A DNA stretch of 64,000 nt from Ficedula albicollis (lineage: Eukaryota > Chordata > Aves > Passeriformes > Muscicapidae). Under the pieces are notes generated by a model, which was given only the letters and a program-made list of their open reading frames with translations, ran no database searches and had not been told where the DNA came from. Below, piece by piece: positions 54,001-64,000 of the stretch. Each line of letters starts with the position of its first letter. Within the stretch, counting starts at the first letter, position 1. A program made the translations under genes and the position numbers. The DNA lies in NCBI RefSeq assembly GCF_000247815.1, contig NC_021677.1, forward strand, positions 14,407,954-14,471,953, in the 5' to 3' direction.

Positions 54001-54700
54001 CATTGTGCTGCCCATGTGGGACCTCAGGACTGCTGTTCACAAACATTTTGTCCTCAGAAATGTGATACCAATCTATTGCACAAAGACTGCAAAATAATTG
54101 CACTGTTTTTTTTTTTTTTACTTTATAGAAGAAAGTGTTCCCTCAATGTGATAAATACTAAGCATGACTTTTGCTCAGGCTGCAAATAGCAAATTACTTA
54201 ATCATCAACTATTTAAGCACCTGTTTGTTTTGTCACGAAGTGAAACTTGTGAGCAAGATCGTATTACACGTAAAGTGGTTTCTTGCATCCTTAAATATTA
54301 ATCCTCAAACAAAAACAAATTAAAGGTAGTCCCAGGGTCACTTTAGTAAGTCTGAGCTGATGTATCCTACTCTCTCGTATCCCACACTAAATGTTCCTTA
54401 TCTTTTTGCCGACACCAGCATCTTTGCAGCATCTGAATGACCTTGGCAGAAGGATGGGGACGGGGATGTAAGCTGGGAGGGACCCAGTCTTGGGAGGGCA
54501 CAGGGGCTATTACCAGGAACAGGGCTGGAAAGTCCAGTCAGCCCTGCAAGCGAGAGGGTTTGCTAAGGACCTGTGGTCTTTAGATGGAGATGATGGGAAG
54601 TACTAAGGGGGCAATTGCGAAAGGAGAGAAAAGGAAAAAATATGGAAACATGGGGTGCTGGACACTCAAGGTGGAGGAGAAACAGTGGAAGGCCGCAGGG
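51054..54700. other. Non-coding stretch before the second CpG-rich island
   Basis: The sequence is ordinary AT-rich. The open frame 53268-53717 (149 codons) has no recognised domain beyond a short hydrophobic patch (VLVLLLLGALI), and I do not call it a gene. Confidence 0.55.
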
Positions 54701-54875
54701 GACAGTGCAAGAAATAGGGATGTGAAAGGAAGGGCGGGAGCAGGAGCGGCAGGCGGGGAGGGAAGGGAGGAGAGAGGCACAGGCGCGGGGGACCGGGTGC
54801 GTGGAGCGGGGAGCCGAGGCGGGACGGGCCTGGCGGAGAGCGAGGGCTGAGCGCTGCGCTGCCGCTCGCCCCGCG

Positions 54876-56369
<1,494 letters not shown>

Positions 56370-56446
56370 CTGTCCCCGCTCCACGGCCGGTGTCCCGCTC
56401 CCCGGGCGCTGTCCCCGCTCCCGGCCGGTGTCCCGCTCCCCGGCGG
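56370..56446. repeat. 39-bp GC-rich minisatellite, about two units visible
   Basis: CTGTCCCCGCTCC begins at 56370 and again at 56409, each followed by GGCCGGTGTCCCGCTCCCCGG. The first unit abuts the G run. Confidence 0.88.
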
Positions 56447-57846
56447 GCGCTCCTCTCGTCCCGCGGCACCCCCGCCCCCGAGATGCTCACCCGGCCTCCC
56501 CCGGCAGCTGTTGCTCCAGCGGTGCGCCTGCCCGGGCGGCTCTGCGCTGCGTCCTCCTCTTGTCGTGTGTGTTTGTAAAAACATCCGCGGCACATCTGCT
56601 CTACGTGCGCTGCATCTGTTCAGAGCGGCGCTGCCCCAGCTGCCCTGGGCTCGCATCGCGGCAGTGCCCGGCAGCATCCTCCTGTCCCCGCCGCCTCCCC
56701 TGCCCTCGCAGGCATCTCTGCCTCGCCATCCGGAGGTGGCTTTGCTGTCCAGGTCCTGCTTTGGGCTGAGGCGTGTGTTGATCCCCGTGTGGGGCAGACC
56801 TTTCCGTAGGTTGGGTGACCTCTCGCTGAGACCTCGTCTCGTCTGCAAGTCAGTCTGGCACTTCCACCACCTAGCGACATGAAATTGGGATTGGTGTCAC
56901 CTGCCTGTCTCATGGGGAGTCACGATGCTTAATTAACGTAACCAGCAATAAGGTAGCAACTCGCTGCTGTCCTGTCAGTAGGTGATGTGTGCAGCAGATC
57001 TCTTGGATTGATGGAGTTACAAGCAGGTAACTGAAGGAGCTGTGGCTTGTGCCAGCAGTACGAGGAATTGCCCCTGCAGGTGAATAGGGGCTGTTCCAAT
57101 GTTGAGAGAATTGCCAGAACAGCAGAGAAGCTGCACTGTTAGACATGCTGCTTCGCATGTTCCCCTTTCTAGAAAGCGAGGGATTTGTTGGAATACCCCA
57201 GCAGACGTAACACATGCTATTGGTGGGAAAATTTCCTGGTGCTTTGCTGCAGCACTGAACACCTACTGCTGATATCCTGGTTCCCTGTAGATCCATTCTC
57301 ATTTTGTTTTGAAATACTTTGGTTAAGGGCCAGGCTATTGCATACTCTTTGGCAGGTAGAAGTCTTGTCCTGATCTTAACTCACAAAGCTGGCGTTCAAA
57401 ACTTTTAAATTGCTTTGCCAGTTCTGCACAGCAGGCTGTATTGTCTGATAGTTCGGATGAATTTTCCCCCAGTTATTAGCATGTACCTGGTAAGTTCATC
57501 AGCAGCCTGGGGATGACTTTTATCTCTAGAGACAGAGGGAAGTAGCTTGGAAATTATAATGTTGTAGTGCCAAACTTTTTTTGTGTTTTTCCAAAATAAT
57601 GTAAAATGTGCTTCTGTGCCATAAACTAAATTTGTCCTTCAGTAATGCTTTAGGTTATAGTGAATTGTGGATGTGTATCTTGGAAGTGCAATCTCATGTT
57701 GGGACAGTGCTGGAGTGCCTCAGAAACTGACAGGTTTTGTTTCACAGTGTGCAGAAGGCAGTACTCGGCTGTTGTGCATCAGGGTGGTCTTGCAGAGTGT
57801 TATTTCAACTGAGTTTTGAGGTAAATGACTAAAGCACGAGTATGCA

Positions 57847-57936
57847 TTGGGAAGGGTGTACAGAGTTCAAACCGGAAGGCTTTAGGAAGTGTTGGGAAGG
57901 GCGTACAGAGTTCAAACCGGAAGGCTTTAGGAAGGT
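57847..57936. repeat. 45-bp tandem duplication
   Basis: The units are 57847-57891 and 57892-57936, both with ACAGAGTTCAAACCGGAAGG. They show one base difference in the shared core (GGGTGTAC versus GGGCGTAC). Confidence 0.93.
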
Positions 57937-58141
57937 AAACTGCAGAGGAAAATGAAAAAAAATCTTTCTTTTCTAATTTTTCTCAATTCTTTTGACATGT
58001 AACAAGGCATATTTCTGCTCTGTCTGTATCTGTGACAGGTAAACTGCGGAGGAAAATGAAAAAAAATCTTTCTTTTCTAATTTTTCTCAATTCTTTTGAC
58101 ATGTAACAAGGCATATTTCTGCTCTGTCTGTATCTGTGACA
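57934..58141. repeat. 104-bp tandem duplication, abutting the 45-bp one
   Basis: The units are 57934-58037 and 58038-58141, starting GGTAAACTGC and running through CTGTCTGTATCTGTGACA. One base differs (CTGCAGAGG versus CTGCGGAGG). It begins where the 45-bp duplication ends, so two events occurred back to back. Confidence 0.94.
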
Positions 58142-60930
58142 TGTGAACAATTTACTTCTCCAAAGGCAGCTAACACAGGTGTGAAGCTACGGGGAGATGG
58201 AGGGATGATAGGACCAGGAGCTGTGATCAGAGCTGCAGCTGTCTGCCATTGCTGTGGAGCTGGGAGGGAAGGGCAACTGGTCCTCCACACAGCTCACAAA
58301 AAAAGAGCTGCAAGCCTTCAGTGTTGTGAGGAGCAAATTTTGCACATCTCCATCAGTGGTTGTCACATTGCTGTTCCCCTGAAGAAGGGCACTGTGCTGT
58401 CCCACAGCCCAGGAAGGGCGGCTGGAATCGGTGTTGTGCAGCAGCCTGTGTTGCCAGGAGCGTGGTGTGGCCCTTGCACGGCTGGGGGTGAGAGCAGGAT
58501 GGCTCTACAGCTGGTGGGTTCCCTCCAGCAAGTCTCCTGCTGAAGGGAAGGGCAGTGGCCATCGGTCTGGCCACAGCTGGGTGCCCACCTTGGGGCCCAG
58601 CCCTCATCTCTGTACTGCACTGCCTTTGCTGCATAGATAGACCAGATCTTTGGAGCCAGCATGGATATCACTGCCATGACATGATGGGGAGATTCTTTGG
58701 AGGGGCAGCACCTAAGGCATAATCAAATTAGCCAGAGGAATTGATTTTTCTGTAGTGTATGTCCTCTCCCTGCACACTGCAGCATCAGCCCCAATGGGGA
58801 GAGCACCAGAAGAGCACATCTGAGAGTGACAAGATTTTTCTTGCCCTTCTCAAAATGATGGCCTTTGTACAGTATTGCAGCAGGTGGCCCTGGATGCTTA
58901 TACACAACCTGCTCTCCTGTGTCTCCCCCTCTTTCCTTCCTTAGGACACTCTTCTAAAAAGAGTCAAAACCCATGAGCTCCAAGTCTGCTGTACAGCTGA
59001 CAGTGGGAAGGAACCACGCAAGGAGGCATGGTCCATGGAGAGGATCAAACTAGGACTGTTTGTTTGTGCCAGCTGCCAGGCGTGCATCATTGCCTGGAGG
59101 CTTGGAATATCTGCCCAGTGCACACGGAGAGACCACAGCATTGTGCAGAGCTCATCAAGCTGTGGTCTCTGATGCTGCACAATTCATATGTGCTGAGCAT
59201 ACCCACAAATAAACAAGTCTGGTGCCAAAGTACCTTTTAACAGATTGTGCCAGGTCCTCAGCTGGGATAAAGCTCTGGAGTCCTGCTGATGTCAGAGTCT
59301 AGACTTGCATGGCACTGGGCTGTGGCAGGGAAGATGCATTTGTCTGCCATCCTGTTCCATCTGGTGAGCCATGCTCACTCTGGTTGGAAGTCACCTTGAA
59401 GGGAAGCTTTCACTGCTTACTCTGCTAGGCAAGCAGGAGCATCCTGCTTTGAATTTGTTATTCTTGATACTGCTCTGATTAAGAGCTGTTTTTTCTGCAT
59501 AAAACCAGGTAGGCTGAGAGCCTGCAGTTGGAGCACAGTATTGATAAATAGTGTGTTTGCTTTGCGGATATGTGAGGTTTAATTCCATTTTTGTTCAATC
59601 ATCACTGGTCCCACCTTAATAAAAGAGCACTCATTAGTGATTTTTGTCCAGGTCCCCCCACATCCCCCACTGTTGTGTAAGCAGTTTTTAGTGTGAGCTT
59701 GTGGGAGATAGCTCTTGCCCTGAGGACCTTTCTGCCCAGCAGGCAGCATGATTGCAGGAGCCACAAGTGTGCAGGAGATGAGCCTGGAGACGTGCAGTCA
59801 TTCCGACATTTACATAATGCTCCTTGCTCAAAGGCACCCTATTTTATTCCTAAAGTTAGGACTAAACTTAGTGTAGGGCTTCAGAGCACTTTGAGGAAAA
59901 CAGGCATGCAAAGTACAGATTAATTGGCTGAGGGTAGATCTCTTTAGAGGGAAGTTATAGGTGATATTGGTGTGTCTTTTAGAGCAAGGTGAACTAGGGC
60001 CTCTCATCCCTACAACATTCCCTCCACACCTGACATGTACTCAACCTAGCACAGCCATATGTACGGGAGACAGGTGAAACACTCTTTGGGACAGATTATT
60101 GCCCAGAATTCCTATCTTAACATTCCCCATCCCTTCTCTTTTGTCCTCTGGTGTATTTGCATCTTTGAACAGACATAGCTGGGTTGGGAAAGGATATGTT
60201 GTTTTGAGTGCACAAAGGAAGTGGAGCCCTCAGCCCCATCCCTTCTGGTGGGAAGCAGCAGCACCCTCCTGAGAGCAGCCCCCATCAGCCCTTGGGAAAG
60301 ATGCAGGATGTCACTGAGACAGAGTATAAAGGTGACTTGCAAAAACTGGGCAAAATACCTGAAAGGTACAGTCTGGAAAGATATTCTCCAGCAAGAAGTA
60401 TGGAATAGGGCTGGAGAACTGGGTGGGTATCATTTGTGTTTCTGAACAGGGGCCAAACCACACTGATCCAGATAGGTATGGAAACCTGATGTAAATCATG
60501 TTGCTTAGAGACTCTGCACTATGGACAACTGTAGCAGTAATAGTTCTAAGCATAGTTTTAAAGGTTTATTAATAAAAAGGCTGCTCCATAATCCTCAAAC
60601 TTTTGCTGAAAACAGGAAAGCCAGATCACACTGGAACTATTTCAGCTTTGCTTCTTAAAGAGAGGATGTATTGTTTCTGCATTAATGAATGAAATGTTAG
60701 CAACCATCTAAGTTAGAAGTAACTCTTATGGTTAATTTTACTTTTATGGTTTAATTTTATTCTGTTCATATGCAACACTGTTGCTTTCATTGTAATTTCC
60801 CCATTACTTAAATGCCTCATAAATTGGGATTTTATTATGCAGGAAGCTTGTAGACATGCACACTCAGATAATGCACTGACGATTATAGAAATATGGCACT
60901 ACTATAAAAACCAAGCCAATGTAAATGAAT

Positions 60931-61022
60931 GATAGAAAATATTTCTAAACTTCTGAGCTCACTGAAGAAAAGGAGGGATAGACAATATTTCTAAACATCT
61001 GAGCTCTCTGTAGAAAGGGAGG
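60931..61022. repeat. 46-bp tandem duplication
   Basis: The units are 60931-60976 and 60977-61022, both with AATATTTCTAAAC and CTGAGCTC. Several base differences make it older than most. Confidence 0.9.
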
Positions 61023-61229
61023 GAAACATCACCTTAGCAAAGCTTAGCTGGATCTTAATAACATTTATGTCAGTCCCACCTTTTGGGAGAAGCCTAAAAA
61101 CTTTGATCCTACTGAGCAAAAAGCTGTGCTGATTTATGCCAGCTAAAGCCCAGGCATAGTGTTACATGCCACGATTTATTTTCTCAGACTGAACTTGTGC
61201 ATTCTTGCTGTGACATTGACATTCCTTGC

Positions 61230-61400
61230 CGTAGCTGTTGCTAGGGGAGGGTGGGCTAGCGGAGCCTGCAAAGCGCGGGCTTCTCTCACGCTCTTCCCAG
61301 TGCCGGGGAGGGAGCTTTAAGCAGGCAGTGCTGATCCCTGCTGCAGGCAGTGCTGTGCATTAAAGGCTTCATTAACCCAAGTGTATCGCTCAAGGCACAC
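61230..61400. promoter_or_regulatory. Modest GC-rich, promoter-like patch
   Basis: GTTGCTAGGGGAGGGTGGGC is followed by CGGAGCCTGCAAAGCGCGGG, then GCAGGCAGTGCTG twice. GTTGCTAGG resembles half of an RFX X-box. No first exon can be assigned, so regulatory function is only a guess. Confidence 0.25.
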
Positions 61401-64000
61401 GCGCCTGTTGTTCAAAGTGTGCTTTGAGCGTTAAGATTGTGGGTTCAGTTCAGAAGTCTGTACTTACACGTAATTCCTCTGAAAGAACAGAGATGGATTT
61501 CTTCTGTTCTCTTTTCCTGTCCAAGTATCTCTATCCAAAATACACTGCGTGCAGCAGAAGAGCCAAAGTTATCTTCTCTGTGGGTAACTTCATAGTGCTG
61601 AGGAAATAATAACTCCAGTGAAATTAGACTCTTAGAAAAAGATGGCATCAGGAACCCATCTTCTGCTAGCATGTGGAAACTCTTGAACAGCAAAAAGATT
61701 ATTAGCTACATAATTCCCTTCACTTCTGGAGGCCCAAGTGGTTATTATCACCACTTATTTTTTCTACTGTCCTTCATGTCACACAATGCCCAGTAGACTT
61801 GTCATTACAGTAGAGATGTAGGTTTTGCTTACTGCAACACACACAAAATGAGGGTGATGGTTATTCCTTGTTCTAGCCTGCTTGTGCCCTACCTATATCC
61901 ATTTCCTATGTTACCATAATCTAAGTAGCATTTCAGCTTATGACAGGTTTCTGTGTGACAAATGTATCAGTCTAGAGCCTCCCTCCATATAATGCTGGAT
62001 GTGAACAAGTATCCAGGTGACACGGCACAGAAAACTCTGTCTAGGAGTTTACACACCACCGGAGCTGAAAGGCAGTAGATGGGCTGGGCAAGAGCTTTCC
62101 TGAAAATTTCATGTGTGCTGGGCTGGGAAGGATTTCGGACACCAGCAGAGCCCAGGGGTTCACACTGCAGCCTCTGACTCAAGAGTTGCACGGATGCGGT
62201 TTCGTTCTGAATAAATGGAACTTGCCTCTCTTCTTGCGTTAAGTCAGTGTTGCAAGGCTGACTCTTGTATTGCAAATCTGCCTGTTAGTGAGAATGATGG
62301 CTCTTTTGATTCACCTTGCTGCAATCCTATGGAAATGCCTTGCTTCTACCAGCAGGCTACTCTTCTCCCAAGAACTAATTCCTGTAGATTACTGCAAGGC
62401 AGGTTCTTGCCAAAACTGAGAAAAGATGAGACACCCTTGTTACTGAATTGACCTTGAGACTTTTGTCAAGTTTGAATGAATGGTAAAGTTTCATGTTTTG
62501 CTTCTCACCAGATACCAGCTTTGGAGGCAGATATGGCATCAGCTGGCATCAGGCATTAAATTTCCTGTTATGTATCAAAATGAGTGCCTTTCTGCTGGTC
62601 TCAAGTAGCCTCTGATTGAATAATTGCTTGAGACTGAGAGAAGTTTGACCTTAAGCCAGCTGCTCATTTTTCAGCACATTCTAGGCACACCAGACAGATT
62701 TACATGGCTTCAGCAGAGCTGGGCTGAGGCCGTGGTTTGGCTACTGTATCCCTATTTGCCTGTGTCTTTGATTTTTTCAGGGTATGGGTAGCAGTGCTGA
62801 CTTGTGCTCCATTGCAGGAGGAACTAAGCAAGTTTTGCAGCTTTTCCCTGCAACCCTGATATAAAAGGAGTGTGATGACAAGGTTATCACTTAATTGATG
62901 TTTTAATTGAAGTTTCCACTTTGCTTGGTTGCATCTCTGGATTTGTACCCTCAGTATAAAGGGCATAAATCCTGGTAAGCAGCCGCACACTCATTTATGA
63001 ATGTGGTCTGCATTTGTTTATGCAGACTGATTACAGCAGGGATTTTGCAAAGAAGCCTTGGTGTATCAGTCTGAGTCCTGGGAATGTGTGGGTTATTGTT
63101 TGTGAAGGTTAGTGTTTGCACCTGCCCACTCCACATCTGTTGAGACTGGCTGGGAAGATCCAATTTGTCTTCAGGTAAGTTGTGTCTGATACTGACCTCT
63201 CCAGGTCACAGCATCTTGACACAAGAATAGATATTGGAAATAAAATCTGTGGCTCTGCTGTCATCCTTTGACCTTAACACCCTCCTGACTCTTAAGCATA
63301 TTGATCCCATGATAACATGAGGAGGGCTGCTGCTTTTTTGTAAGCTATCAGAGCAGCATCTCTCTAAATACACATCTTTATTGTGATTCATTGCTATTTT
63401 TCCCTTCTGATTTTCTTCAATATCAGTATTTCACAAGCTTTCGACCTGCAGGACATGATACACAGGTAAAGCATTTAATTCAGCTTCCTGATAGGCGTAA
63501 GACAAGCTGAGCAGTCCCTCCTGGGCTTCCCAGCACAGCCCTATTTGCCTTCGCTGGTATTATTGCAGCTTCTTGTGAGGATTCATATAGCAAAAGTCTC
63601 TTGGGCAGAGCTGCCAGCTTTCCCAGACACTGGCAGCTGCCTTCCCCTCCTGTTTCAGCTCTTTTCTGTTCCTTTTGCAAAAACCTCACCTCTGCCTAGT
63701 GTGCACCAGTCTGTTGTGTGAGGCAGAAAGGTGAGCTCTAGAAATGAATGCCTGAGGCGGTTTCACCCTTGGCATGTCTTTTTGGCAGTGCTGGTAGGGC
63801 TGGTACAGCCTGTTGTGTGCCACCTGCCTTCTAGGCTGCACTCCTGGCAAAGGGCTGTGATAGCACCAGTGCCTACAGTGCCCTTCATTTAGACCCACAT
63901 TATTCCCCACAGATTGTAGGTAAAATGACATTTCTCTGCTGAAGAGGTTGCTTCTGGATGCAAGGGGCTCCCTTCCCTCACAAATACCAGTCCCTGGTGG

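Larger units (their letters stand above)
56761..64000. other. Non-coding stretch to the window end
   Basis: I see no recognisable exon or RNA gene. Open frames are short and lack family features. It contains three short tandem duplications and a modest GC-rich patch near 61230-61400, listed separately. Confidence 0.55.

Overview
The window looks like a piece of a bird nuclear genome. Three things support this: a split chromatin gene with vertebrate-type GT-AG introns, several CR1 retrotransposon tails of the avian type (ending in ATTCTATGATTCTG-like repeats), and solo-LTR-like elements. Nothing in it is bacterial: I see no operons, CRISPR arrays or tRNA/rRNA genes.

Layout. The only protein-coding gene I can support is SPTY2D1 (SPT2 histone chaperone) on the minus strand. 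Exons 2 to 6 can be assembled exactly between 9142 and 2830, with every junction in phase, giving 683 visible residues. The first coding exon (about 20 residues in relatives) is not visible. The best promoter candidate is the CpG-rich sequence around 19.2-20.2 kb, which is interrupted by 775 consecutive G. Positions 1-2829 hold the 3' untranslated and downstream region, beginning with a 231-bp tandem duplication. Positions 9143-19230 are probably intron 1 or upstream sequence, with a CR1 copy and an LTR enlarged by internal duplications.

Positions 19.3-29.0 kb look mis-assembled. A 3.28-kb block (CR1 tail, an LTR inserted in that tail, a poly-T tract and unique sequence) occurs twice. The copies differ at only about four single bases, each is preceded by a long G run, and a further G run is inserted inside the poly-T of the second copy. 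Positions 29-54.7 kb are non-coding as far as I can see. They contain an old CR1/L3-like fragment, a CR1 copy, a GC-rich patch with a 75-base G run, and many short two-copy tandem duplications. A second CpG-rich island at 54.7-56.8 kb is broken by a 1,493-base G run and has no gene attached to it in the window. Positions 56.8-64 kb are again non-coding.

The six G runs total 5,336 bases (8.3% of the window), all written as G on the + strand. They are most likely assembly or base-calling filler where GC-rich or repetitive DNA was not resolved. I did not find a new biological system. The main points for follow-up are the G runs, the likely false duplication, the missing exon 1, an exact 15 x 11-residue repeat inside SPTY2D1, and an unusual number of young short tandem duplications.
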